Shown here in pieces: positions 18,129-26,109 of a DNA stretch of 64,000 bases. The notes beneath the pieces were generated by a model, which saw only the letters and a program-made list of their open reading frames with translations, did not search any database and was not told where the DNA came from. Each line of letters starts with the position of its first letter. Position 1 is the first letter of the stretch. The stretch comes from Larkinella humicola (lineage in GTDB: Bacteria; Bacteroidota; Bacteroidia; Cytophagales; Spirosomataceae), in assembly GCF_008727875.1 (NCBI RefSeq), contig NZ_VTWS01000005.1:1-64000 (forward strand). Direction: 5' to 3'. A program made the position numbers and the translations under genes.

Positions 18129-19691
18129 TCAGGCACTGGTCACCTCAATCTCTTCGCCCTGTTTGTTATAGAACTTGAATTCGTTGATACCAAACGAGCT
18201 GTCTTTGATCAACTTAACCCACGTTTTGTGTTTCATGAACCATTGCATCTGCTTGGAATACCAGCCTGCGGTATAGTAGGCGTAGAGGTACGGATGCATC
18301 ATGATCTGAACACCACGCTCGTTCTGGCGGGTCAGAATGTATTCCAGGTTCTGTTCGATGGCGTCCGTAATCAGAATACTGGCCTGAATCGTACCGGTGC
18401 CACCACAGGTCGGGCAAACTTCTTTGGTAACGATGTTGATTTCCGGACGAACACGCTGCCGCGTAATTTGCATCAGACCGAACTTCGTCAGCGGCAGAAT
18501 CGTGAATTTGGAGCGGTCGGTTTTCATTTCCTCCCGCATCACGTCGAAAATCATTTTCTTGTTGTCGGGCTTCTTCATATCGATAAAATCGATGACGATG
18601 ATTCCACCCATGTCGCGTAGCCGAAGCTGGCGGGCAATTTCTTTTGCGGCTTCTTTGTTGACACTGACCGCCGTGGCCTCCTGATCCTCCTCGGAATTCG
18701 ATTTATTCCCGCTGTTCACGTCGATTACGTGCAGCGCTTCCGTATGCTCGATGATCAGGTAACCGCCCGCAGGCAGGCTTACTGAACGCCCGAACAGCGA
18801 CTTGATCTGTTTTTCAAGCCCGAACTGTTCGAAAACCTTCATCTTGTTGTTCGTGTAGAACTTGACGATTTTCTCTTTTTCGGGGGCAATGGTGTGTATG
18901 TACGTTTTAATTTCATCGTACATCTCCTTGGTATCGACGGTAATGCTGTCGAACGATTCGTTCAGCATGTCGCGGAGAATGGACGAAGCCCGGTTCATCT
19001 CGCCAATAATCCGGTCGCGGGGTTTGGCGTCGCGCAGGAGGGCAATCCCTTTTTCCCATTTTTCGAGGGAATTGGTCAGATCGCGATCCAGTTCTTCAAC
19101 GTCTTTGCCCTGCGCCACTGTCCGGACGATCACCCCAAAATTTTGCGGTTTTATCGACGACATCAGGCGCATCAGGCGCGTGCGTTCGGCTTTATCCGTA
19201 ATTTTTTTGGACATATTGACCGTACTGGCAAAGGGCACCAATACCAGATACCGCCCTGCAATGGAGATATCGCAGGATAAACGCGGCCCTTTGGTCGAGA
19301 TGGGTTCTTTGACAACCTGCACCAGAATGGGTGCATTCTTACTCAATACCTTATCAATTTTCCCGAGCTTGTCGATCTCGGGTTCCAGCTTGAAATTGTT
19401 CAGCCGGCCGGTATTGGCCCGTTTGGCGATAACGTCTTTCGTGAATTTGTTAAGCGAGTTAATGTTGGAGCCTAAGTCCAAATAATGCAGGAATGCATCT
19501 TTTTCATAGCCAATGTCGACAAATGCCGCATTGAGGCCCGTCACTAATTTTTTAACTGTTCCTAAGTAAATATCGCCGACGGTAAAGCTGCTGTCCGACT
19601 CTTCAACGTGATATTCCAGCAGTCTTTTGTCTTGCAAAAGTGCTATCCGATCACCTTTCTGAGTCGAACTAATGACTAATTCGTTACTCAC
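18129..19691 (-). CDS. rng: Ribonuclease E/G family endoribonuclease
   Basis: A 520-residue protein with an N-terminal S1-containing region (VGDIYLGTVKKLVTGLNAAFVDIGYEKDAFLHYLDL), the catalytic DNase I-like part with VIDVNSGNKS and IIVIDFIDMK (the two Asp that bind Mg2+), and the VCPTCGGTG zinc-link motif near residue 425. The length fits RNase G rather than the long RNase E; there is no long degradosome tail. It processes rRNA, tRNA and mRNA in the cytoplasm. The 29-aa basic mini-protein, TPR, HU and MutY genes nearby form a neighbourhood familiar from Bacteroidota. Confidence 0.92.
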   Translation of the reverse strand: MSNELVISSTQKGDRIALLQDKRLLEYHVEESDSSFTVGDIYLGTVKKLVTGLNAAFVDIGYEKDAFLHYLDLGSNINSLNKFTKDVIAKRANTGRLNNFKLEPEIDKLGKIDKVLSKNAPILVQVVKEPISTKGPRLSCDISIAGRYLVLVPFASTVNMSKKITDKAERTRLMRLMSSIKPQNFGVIVRTVAQGKDVEELDRDLTNSLEKWEKGIALLRDAKPRDRIIGEMNRASSILRDMLNESFDSITVDTKEMYDEIKTYIHTIAPEKEKIVKFYTNNKMKVFEQFGLEKQIKSLFGRSVSLPAGGYLIIEHTEALHVIDVNSGNKSNSEEDQEATAVSVNKEAAKEIARQLRLRDMGGIIVIDFIDMKKPDNKKMIFDVMREEMKTDRSKFTILPLTKFGLMQITRQRVRPEINIVTKEVCPTCGGTGTIQASILITDAIEQNLEYILTRQNERGVQIMMHPYLYAYYTAGWYSKQMQWFMKHKTWVKLIKDSSFGINEFKFYNKQGEEIEVTSA

Positions 19692-19840
19692 AAGATGAAT
19701 ATGCGGTTAAGAGGCCCGAAAATATATAAAAAGGCCGGGCAATCGGTTCGTCGGCATCCAGGTTAAAGTCCTGTTGCACAAGCGAATAAGTCCTCCGATT
19801 GGCCGGCCCGTATGGTAAAATCCGCCCGAAAGCGATCTAC

Positions 19841-19930
19841 CTATTTTTTCTTATGGCGATTCTTTCTCAGGCGCTTCTTCCGCTTGTGGGTAGCAATTTT
19901 GTGACGTTTTCTCTTCTTTCCGCAAGGCAT
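19841..19930 (-). CDS. COX24/AURKAIP1-like basic mini-protein, 29 aa
   Basis: On the minus strand an ATG at 19930 opens a 30-codon frame ending with TAG at 19841. The product begins MPCGKKRKRHKIATHKRKKR and ends RKNRHKKK, so more than half the residues are Lys, Arg or His. The GKKRKRHKxxTHKRKKRLRKNRHKKK pattern is that of the tiny AURKAIP1/COX24-domain proteins found in Bacteroidota near rng/HU/mutY, probably ribosome- or RNA-associated. It is easily missed by gene callers. A plus-strand ORF over the same bases is a shadow. Confidence 0.88.
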   Translation of the reverse strand: MPCGKKRKRHKIATHKRKKRLRKNRHKKK

Positions 19931-19948
19931 AATGGTAATTATTTTTTA

Positions 19949-20082
19949 TGGTTAAAAATGGTTGAATGGTTGAAAATGGTCATTGGGTTGAAATGGCTGG
20001 ATGGTTCTGATGGCTAAATCCTTAACCATTAGAAGCACTTTTTAACCATTCAAACCCTTTTTAGCCATCAGAACCATTCAAT
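19949..20082. repeat. Word palindrome of AATGGTT/AACCATT repeats
   Basis: The left half repeats ATGGTTGAA/ATGGCT words and the right half repeats AACCATTC/AGCCATC words, giving a long, mostly paired hairpin between the mini-protein gene and the TPR gene. No coding signal is seen. It resembles the structure at 31779-31991 in word content. Confidence 0.6.
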
Positions 20083-20083
20083 T

Positions 20084-20926
20084 TTACAAATTCTTTTCCA
20101 GCTCTTTCACAGCCGCCTGAATCGTCGGGTCTTTCTCCCGCTCTTTCACTTTAGCCAGCAATTTTCGAGCCTCTTCTTTGCGGCCCATTTCCCCCAGGCT
20201 GATGGCCAGGTAAAACTGCGCCTTGGTATTGTCAGGATGACTGACCAAAATGGCCTGAAACCGTTCCACCGCCCGGTTGTATTGACCGGAACGCATCGAC
20301 AACAGCCCCATGTTAAACAGTGCCAGTTCATTCGTCGGGTCTTCCTTCAGCACATCCCGCAGCAGCATAATCCCCTGCATTGGCGTTTCGGTCGTGACAT
20401 ACGTCATCGCCATATTCGCTTTGGCAGCCAGCAGATTAGGGTTACTGTCGAGGGCTTTCTGATAAAACTCCCGGGTCTTTTTCCCCAGATTCGCCAGTTT
20501 CTGATTGTCAACGGCAAATCCGTAGGCTTCATAATACAAATCGCCGGTCCGGAGGATGTTCGCTTCGGTGGGAGCCAGCGTCACCAGCTGTTCGGCAATC
20601 CGGGCAGCACTGTCATACCGACTCACTTTCCGATAGGCCTGTATCAGTTCGTTCCCCACAACCGGTTTTTGTTTGTCTTCCGCCGATTCAAAACGGCGGC
20701 TCAACCGGTTCAGTTCCTTTTGCTGTTCAGGCGCCAGACTGGCCGTGTGCAGGTCTGAACGATCCGTACGCAGCACCGCGGTATCCCGCACGGCCGTTTC
20801 CGGATCCGTGGTCTTTTCGTTGGTCAATTTCCGGTCTTCGTTACGAACCACTACATTGGGCAGACTGTATAAGCCCGCCGTCAATAGGATACCAACACCG
20901 ATGACTAGAAAGATAGATTTGTTCAT
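20084..20926 (-). CDS. TPR-repeat protein with N-terminal membrane anchor
   Basis: From the ATG at 20926 (MNKSIFLVIGVG) the protein has 280 residues: one TM helix or uncleaved signal at about 5-25, a charged linker, and several tetratricopeptide repeats from about 70 to the C-terminus (for example LLAAKANMAMTYV, ELALFNMGLLSMRSGQYNRA, TKAQFYLAISLGEMGRKEEA). The TPR domain should face the periplasm and scaffold protein contacts. The open frame includes four more codons upstream (MSVI). It lies between HU and the COX24-like gene; its partner is unknown. Confidence 0.82.
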   Translation of the reverse strand: MNKSIFLVIGVGILLTAGLYSLPNVVVRNEDRKLTNEKTTDPETAVRDTAVLRTDRSDLHTASLAPEQQKELNRLSRRFESAEDKQKPVVGNELIQAYRKVSRYDSAARIAEQLVTLAPTEANILRTGDLYYEAYGFAVDNQKLANLGKKTREFYQKALDSNPNLLAAKANMAMTYVTTETPMQGIMLLRDVLKEDPTNELALFNMGLLSMRSGQYNRAVERFQAILVSHPDNTKAQFYLAISLGEMGRKEEARKLLAKVKEREKDPTIQAAVKELEKNL

Positions 20927-20937
20927 GATAACAGACA

Positions 20938-20988
20938 TGAAATAGCGGACAAGAGAGACGAGATTCTTTTCTCTTGTCTACTATTTCA
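20938..20988. repeat. 19-bp-arm palindrome between HU and TPR genes
   Basis: TGAAATAGCGGACAAGAGA at 20938-20956 pairs with TCTCTTGTCTACTATTTCA at 20970-20988 with only two mismatches. It lies directly upstream of the TPR start codon and downstream of the HU gene, so it could attenuate read-through from HU into the TPR gene. Confidence 0.6.
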
Positions 20989-21006
20989 TCTCATTGATCT
21001 GACTGA

Positions 21007-21312
21007 TTAAACTGAAACGTTTTCGTTCCGCTTAACCTGGGTTTTAACTTGCTCAACAAACACTTTGGCCGGTTTGAAGCTCGGGATAAAATGTTCATCA
21101 ATGACCATCGCCGTGTTCTTGGAGATGTTCCGGGCCACTTTACGGGCTCTCTTTTTGTTGATAAAACTACCGAACCCTCTCACGTAGATGTTCTCATTCT
21201 TCGCCAGATTATTCTTGATTACGGTGAAGAATGTTTCAATGGTGTGTTGAACATCTGCCTTGTCGATTCCTGTCTTCTCGGCAATTTCTGCGATTACGTC
21301 TGCTTTCGTCAC
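21007..21312 (-). CDS. HU/IHF family DNA-binding protein
   Basis: A 101-residue histone-like protein: MTKADVIAEIAEKTGIDKADV helical start, the conserved VRGFGSFINKKRARKVARNI beta-arm base around residues 45-64, and the FKPAKVF segment near 79-85. It bends and compacts DNA as a dimer. A TACCTTTG -7 box lies about 65 bp upstream. It is divergent from mutY. Confidence 0.93.
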   Translation of the reverse strand: MTKADVIAEIAEKTGIDKADVQHTIETFFTVIKNNLAKNENIYVRGFGSFINKKRARKVARNISKNTAMVIDEHFIPSFKPAKVFVEQVKTQVKRNENVSV

Positions 21313-21375
21313 GTTCGTACTAAACTTTAAGGTTCAATCAGTTGTTGAAAAAAAAGCCTCTCCAAATTGGGAGCA

Positions 21376-21383
21376 CAAAGGTA
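21376..21383 (-). promoter_or_regulatory. Bacteroidota -7 element for the HU gene
   Basis: On the minus strand the bases read TACCTTTG, an exact TAnnTTTG match. Initiation would fall near 21369, giving an HU leader of about 57 nt. The -33 region is T-rich (TGTTTTTT) without a perfect TTTG. Confidence 0.55.
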
Positions 21384-21454
21384 GATTTTTCCTGTTAGAG
21401 AAAAAACACTCTACCTTGTTTTTTCTTCTCAACAACACCAAGTTACGAATTGTT

Positions 21455-22543
21455 TTGGATTGGTTTTCAGACTCCGACGACGCAAGAATCGATTTTGCCG
21501 CTACCCTGACGGGGTGGTATGAACATCACAAACGGGATTTGCCGTGGCGTCACACCCGCAATCCCTATTTCATCTGGTTATCAGAGGTTATCCTGCAACA
21601 AACGCGTGTGATCCAGGGCCGGCCCTACTACGAACGCTTCGTGGCGGCTTACCCCACGGTTCAGTCGCTGGCCGATGCCGACGAGCGTGATTTGCTGCGG
21701 CTCTGGCAGGGGCTGGGGTATTATTCCCGGGCTCGAAATATGCACAAAACCGCGAAGTACATCGCCGGCGAATTAGCCGGTCGGTTCCCCGAATCGTATG
21801 CCGAACTCCTGAAAATGCCCGGAATCGGCACCTACACGGCGGCCGCCATTGCCTCGTTTGCGTTCGATGAAAAAGTGGCCGTGGTCGACGGAAACGTATA
21901 CCGGGTGCTGGCCCGGGTGTTTGGCATCGAAGAGGACATCACGACCACGACCGCCAAAAAGACCTTCTCGACGCTGGCGAACCGGCTGATTCAGCAGTCT
22001 GACAATCCGGCGACCTACAACCAGGCGATTATGGAATTCGGCGCCATTCAGTGCACACCCGTTTCGCCGGATTGTCTCTTGTGCCCCTTGCAGCAGCAAT
22101 GTCGCGCGTATCTGACAGGCAAACAACGAATGTTACCGGTCAAAAGTAAGAAAACCGCCGTCCGCGAACGGTTTTTTAACTACATTGTGATTCGCCAGGG
22201 CGACCGTCTTGCGTTGAAAGAGCGAACTCAGAAAGACATCTGGCAGCATCTGTACGATTTTTGCCTGATTGAAACCGAAGAGCCGATGGAAGCATTTCGG
22301 GAATTACCAACCGGAAACGTGCTGAACTGGGTGTTGCAGGAAGGCATTTTGAAGGGATTATCCGACGAACGAACCCACATTTTATCCCACCAAAAGATCC
22401 GGGCAAAGTTCTGGCTGGTGGAGGTGCCGGAAGGCCGAAAAGTGGAGTTGCCAGACGGGTTAACTTTTTGTGAACAGTCTGAAACAGAACGGTTACCAAA
22501 GCCAATTTTAGTCGTGGATTATTTGAAAAGTCTTCGTTTTTAG
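21455..22543 (+). CDS. mutY: A/G-specific adenine glycosylase MutY
   Basis: The glycosylase removes adenine mispaired with 8-oxoguanine. Visible are the HKRDLPWR start region, the helix-hairpin-helix MPGIGTYTAAAIASFAF followed by VAVVDGNVYRVLAR with the catalytic Asp, the [4Fe-4S] ligands in CxxxxxxCxxCxxxxxC (CTPVSPDCLLCPLQQQC), and a C-terminal NUDIX-like domain. The open frame runs from 21260 but its first 65 codons overlap the HU gene and promoter and are not MutY-like. No ATG precedes the conserved part, so the TTG at 21455 (giving LDWFSDSDDAR) is my chosen start. The N-terminus is uncertain. Confidence 0.88.
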   Translation: MDWFSDSDDARIDFAATLTGWYEHHKRDLPWRHTRNPYFIWLSEVILQQTRVIQGRPYYERFVAAYPTVQSLADADERDLLRLWQGLGYYSRARNMHKTAKYIAGELAGRFPESYAELLKMPGIGTYTAAAIASFAFDEKVAVVDGNVYRVLARVFGIEEDITTTTAKKTFSTLANRLIQQSDNPATYNQAIMEFGAIQCTPVSPDCLLCPLQQQCRAYLTGKQRMLPVKSKKTAVRERFFNYIVIRQGDRLALKERTQKDIWQHLYDFCLIETEEPMEAFRELPTGNVLNWVLQEGILKGLSDERTHILSHQKIRAKFWLVEVPEGRKVELPDGLTFCEQSETERLPKPILVVDYLKSLRF

Positions 22544-22552
22544 CTACTTTTA
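22522..22552 (+). promoter_or_regulatory. ssb promoter
   Basis: TTTG at 22522-22525, a 19-nt spacer, and TACTTTTA at 22545-22552 match the Bacteroidota -33/-7 pattern except for the last base. The promoter overlaps the mutY stop codon and would give an ssb leader of about 35 nt. Confidence 0.55.
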
Positions 22553-22594
22553 CTTAGTAAGTTAGTATCCATTCATCATTTTATTTACCGTTTT

Positions 22595-23140
22595 ATGGCA
22601 AGCATGAACAAAGTGATTCTGATTGGCAATGTTGGTAACGATCCTGAAGTCCGCTACCTGGATGGAGGGTCAGTGGTTGCCAAATTTAGCGTTGCCACAA
22701 ACGAACGCTACACCACCCGCACCGGAGAGCAGATTGACCAGACTGAATGGTTTCGGGTCGAAGTCTGGAACGACCAGGCCAAAACCGTTGAAAAATACGT
22801 CCGCAAAGGCAACCAGATTTACGTGGAAGGTCGGCTGAAAACCGAAACGTATACCGACCGTGAAGGCAAGGAACGTTTCTCGCTGACGGTTCGGGCCACA
22901 ACGTTTCAATTCCTGGGCAGTGCCCGCCAGGATGGCGCTGAAGGAGGGGGCGAGTCTTACGCCGAATCGACACCGTCACCCCGGCAACAGGCGGCTCCCC
23001 AGCCAGCCCCCGCCCGGCAACCGGCCCCGCAGCCACAGGCGGCTCCTCAACCGGCCCCGCGGCCCGCTCCGGCAGCCCGCAAACCGGAGCCCGTTCCCGA
23101 CGATATGAATAACGCAGGTGACGACGATTTACCGTTCTAA
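22595..23140 (+). CDS. ssb: Single-stranded DNA-binding protein
   Basis: A 181-residue SSB with an N-terminal OB fold (NKVILIGNVGNDPEVRYL... to about residue 110), a Pro/Gln/Ala-rich flexible linker at 125-165, and the acidic C-terminal tip DDDLPF used to recruit repair and replication partners. It has its own promoter and is followed 32 bp later by the GldE-like gene, a pairing common in Bacteroidota. Confidence 0.95.
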   Translation: MASMNKVILIGNVGNDPEVRYLDGGSVVAKFSVATNERYTTRTGEQIDQTEWFRVEVWNDQAKTVEKYVRKGNQIYVEGRLKTETYTDREGKERFSLTVRATTFQFLGSARQDGAEGGGESYAESTPSPRQQAAPQPAPARQPAPQPQAAPQPAPRPAPAARKPEPVPDDMNNAGDDDLPF

Positions 23141-23172
23141 GCCCGTGTTTTTGTTCACCTATACGCACTTAC

Positions 23173-24501
23173 ATGGATAGCGATCCCCTCTCGAGTAAGG
23201 TGCTCCCGGCCGATGCCTGGGGCACCTATCTTAGTTTTTATGGCCCTTATGCCGCCATTCTGATTGTCTTACTGGCCCTTGCGGCCATTGTCTCCGCTTC
23301 TGAAGCCGCCTTTTTTTCCCTTTCGTCCGACGACCGCGCCATTTGCCGCAGCAGCGATGAGGTTGCCGAACGCCGGATCATGAATCTGCTCGACCGGCCC
23401 CGGCGGCTTCTGGCTTCTCTTCTCATTTTCAACAACTTATTAAATCTGGCGATTGTCGTAATCGTCACCTACCTCGTCTGGAAACTCAGCCAGCTCGACC
23501 CGACCTCCGGCTGGGTGCTGGCCAGTTTAACGGCGGTATTGACCCTGACGATTGTGTTGTTCGGCGAAATCATTCCGAAGGTGTATGCCAGCCAGAACAG
23601 CCTGTCGGTGGCCCGCCGGACGGCTCCGCTGGTGGCGCTGGCTTCCACCCTCTTCCGGCCCCTGTCGGTTCTGCTGGTCAGTTTAACGAGTGTGATCGAT
23701 CAGCGAATCCGGCGACGGGGCTACAAGGTCTCGATGATGGAACTCAACCATGCCGTTGAGCTAACCAGCAGTGAATCAACCCAAGAGGAGCGCGAACTGA
23801 TCAAAGGCATTGTCAATTTCAGTAACCTGACGGCCAAACAGGCCATGCGGGCCCGGGTCGATATAACGGCTTTCAGCGAAGACCTGACCTTTACGGAATT
23901 GCTGGCCCGGATCAACCAGTCGGGCTATTCCCGGGTGCCGGTCTACAAAGAATCACTGGACGAAATTGAGGGCATTCTCTACCTCAAGGATTTGTTACCG
24001 CACCTGGACAGCGACGATGCGTTCCGCTGGCAGACGCTGATCCGCCCGGTTTTCTTCATTCCGGAAACCAAAAAAATCGATGATCTGCTCCAGGACTTTC
24101 AGAAACGCCGGGTGCACATGGCCATTGTGGTAGACGAATACGGCGGCACCCGCGGCCTCATCACGCTGGAAGACATCATTGAAGAGATTTTTGGCGACAT
24201 CAACGACGAGTTTGACGAAGAAGAGCCCATTCCGTTTCAGCGCATCGATGACCGGACGATTCGGGTGGAAGGAAAAATCCTGCTGACGGACATCTGCCGG
24301 GTTCTACAGGTCGATATCACCTATTTTGACGAGGTCAAAGGCGAGAGCGAGTCATTGGGCGGTTTGTTGCTCGAATTGTTCACCCGGGTTCCCCTGACAG
24401 GACAGGAGGTTAGCTACGGCGAATTTATGTTTAAAGTCCTTTCTGCCGATGACAAACGGATTCAGCATGTCGAAATTGTCAGACAGGAAACACCCAGTTA
24501 A
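23173..24501 (+). CDS. gldE: DUF21-CBS-CorC_HlyC membrane protein, GldE-like
   Basis: A 442-residue protein with four N-terminal TM helices of the DUF21/CNNM domain (about 20-180, with ASEAAFFSLSSDDR), two CBS motifs (about 205-330, including VHMAIVVDEYGGTRGLITLEDIIEEIFGDINDE) and a C-terminal CorC/HlyC transporter-associated domain. In flavobacteria the homologue next to ssb is GldE, linked to gliding motility; paralogous hemolysin-C-like proteins have the same domains. The ssb neighbour supports GldE. gldD, often next, is not present here. Confidence 0.78.
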   Translation: MDSDPLSSKVLPADAWGTYLSFYGPYAAILIVLLALAAIVSASEAAFFSLSSDDRAICRSSDEVAERRIMNLLDRPRRLLASLLIFNNLLNLAIVVIVTYLVWKLSQLDPTSGWVLASLTAVLTLTIVLFGEIIPKVYASQNSLSVARRTAPLVALASTLFRPLSVLLVSLTSVIDQRIRRRGYKVSMMELNHAVELTSSESTQEERELIKGIVNFSNLTAKQAMRARVDITAFSEDLTFTELLARINQSGYSRVPVYKESLDEIEGILYLKDLLPHLDSDDAFRWQTLIRPVFFIPETKKIDDLLQDFQKRRVHMAIVVDEYGGTRGLITLEDIIEEIFGDINDEFDEEEPIPFQRIDDRTIRVEGKILLTDICRVLQVDITYFDEVKGESESLGGLLLELFTRVPLTGQEVSYGEFMFKVLSADDKRIQHVEIVRQETPS

Positions 24502-24524
24502 TCAGCAAATCGCTCATTCTGGCT

Positions 24525-25877
24525 ATGAACCAACCCCCTTTACCGCCCGACCTGTTCATCTTCCAGTGTTTCGCCGGACCCGATGCCGGCAAAACCATCG
24601 TCTTGACGCCCCACGTCCGCTTGCTGCTGGGCACCGGCATCCAAAGCAGCTACCGGCTCCATGATCCGTATGTCGCCGAACAGCACCTGAGTCTTTTCTT
24701 CGACGGAGTCCGAATCCAATTTCATACCGTTGATAACCACTACATTCGGCTCAATGGTGTACCGGCTATGGCGGGTGAAATGGCGTTGGGAATCGACGCG
24801 CTGCAACTGGGAACGTCGCTCTGGCGGTTGTCGAAGCCAACGCCGTCAACCACCTCCGAAAACCAGTTTACCGAACCTTTCCAGCGGTTTTCCAATTTCG
24901 CCGGGATCGACCAGCTCGATCGGGATTTCAGCCTGAAAGCCATCTTCTCCCGAATCGGCGAAAAGCGAACGGACGACGACATCGAGAATGCCTTCACCGT
25001 TGGAACCCGGGAAACCACGCCCCCCCTTTCGAAAATCGCGGCAAACTGGCCGCAGCCCTGGCTTTTTGCCCGAATGGCCAGTGCTTCCCTCCTCATTTTC
25101 TGGGGATTGTACATCGGTGCCGCCCAGTTTAACAACATCATTGTCATTCCCGGCTTGCTCTTCGTCGGTGCTTTTGCGGTTCCTTTTGCTTGCCTGATTT
25201 TTTTCTGGGAGATGAACGCTCCCCAGAACGTTTCGCTTTACCAGACGGTGAAGCTGCTCTTTATGGGCGGCATTCTGTCCATTCTGATCTCCCTGCTGTT
25301 TTTCAGCAATGTCAGTTTTTTATCCAGTTGGCTGGGCGCATCGAGTGCCGGCATTGTGGAGGAAACCGGGAAATTGCTGACGGTTCTGGCCCTGATGCGG
25401 AATAAACGGAAATACCCCTGGATTTTGAACGGTCTGCTGTTTGGCGCAGCCGTGGGAACCGGTTTTGCCGCTTTTGAATCTGCAGGTTACGCCTTTGTAG
25501 CGCTGCTGGAATACGGTTCCGTCGATGTCGCACTGGGTAACATCGTGGTGCGGGGCATTCTGGCCCCGTTCGGCCACATCATCTGGACAGCCATTACGGC
25601 GGCTGCCATCTGGCGGCTCAAACGGTTCGATAAATTCCGGTGGGAGTTGTTGCAGGAAAAATCGTTCATCCGCTTATTTCTCCTCGTGGTCGTTATGCAC
25701 ATGCTCTGGAACGCCGGTTTCGATCTGCCGTTGCTGCCGTCCATTTTCGGCATCCAGTTTAAACACATCCTGCTGGGATTGCTGGGTTGGGTGATTGTGC
25801 TGAGTCTGATTCAGGAAGGACTGAAGCAGATCAAAAAGGCACAGAAAGAAGGGAACAGCGCATTGATCACGTATTGA
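24525..25877 (+). CDS. PrsW-family intramembrane protease with N-terminal FHA-like domain
   Basis: The C-terminal about 270 residues form an eight-helix membrane domain with PrsW features: EETGK near residue 285, FESAGYA near 318, an FGHIIWTAI His and a VVMHMLWNAGF His/Asn, the residues associated with this glutamic/metal-type protease family. The first about 110 residues are soluble and beta-rich with an FHA-like pattern (LLLGTGIQSSYRLHDPYVAEQHLSLFFDGVRIQFH...NHYIRLNGVPA), resembling the G-x(n)-S..H and N-G positions of phosphothreonine-binding FHA domains. The combination suggests a protease controlled by a phosphorylated partner; this is inference. It starts 24 bp after gldE. Confidence 0.72.
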   Translation: MNQPPLPPDLFIFQCFAGPDAGKTIVLTPHVRLLLGTGIQSSYRLHDPYVAEQHLSLFFDGVRIQFHTVDNHYIRLNGVPAMAGEMALGIDALQLGTSLWRLSKPTPSTTSENQFTEPFQRFSNFAGIDQLDRDFSLKAIFSRIGEKRTDDDIENAFTVGTRETTPPLSKIAANWPQPWLFARMASASLLIFWGLYIGAAQFNNIIVIPGLLFVGAFAVPFACLIFFWEMNAPQNVSLYQTVKLLFMGGILSILISLLFFSNVSFLSSWLGASSAGIVEETGKLLTVLALMRNKRKYPWILNGLLFGAAVGTGFAAFESAGYAFVALLEYGSVDVALGNIVVRGILAPFGHIIWTAITAAAIWRLKRFDKFRWELLQEKSFIRLFLLVVVMHMLWNAGFDLPLLPSIFGIQFKHILLGLLGWVIVLSLIQEGLKQIKKAQKEGNSALITY

Positions 25878-26109
25878 CACTTCTACGGAACGCGGTTTTT
25901 ATTAGCCACCGCGAATTTGATTTCAAGAAATAGCCATTCACCCGATTTAATCATTGATTGAATGGCTTATCTGATCCGGTTGGCTTCCATTCCCGCAAAC
26001 CTATACCTATTCACAGATCCGATTGTAATTAACAAACAACCAACGGGTTGAAGTAGATATTAGTTTTTCAAATTTGTACTTTAGTAACACAACCTAAACG
26101 TTTTTACGC

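Noticed and set aside
19799-20017. Plus-strand 72-aa ORF
   Set aside because: It runs antisense through the COX24-like gene and into the palindrome; its composition follows the repeats and no family is recognisable.
21260-21454. Upstream start for MutY
   Set aside because: The extension overlaps the HU gene and its promoter and lacks MutY similarity; a TTG at 21455 fits the family length better.
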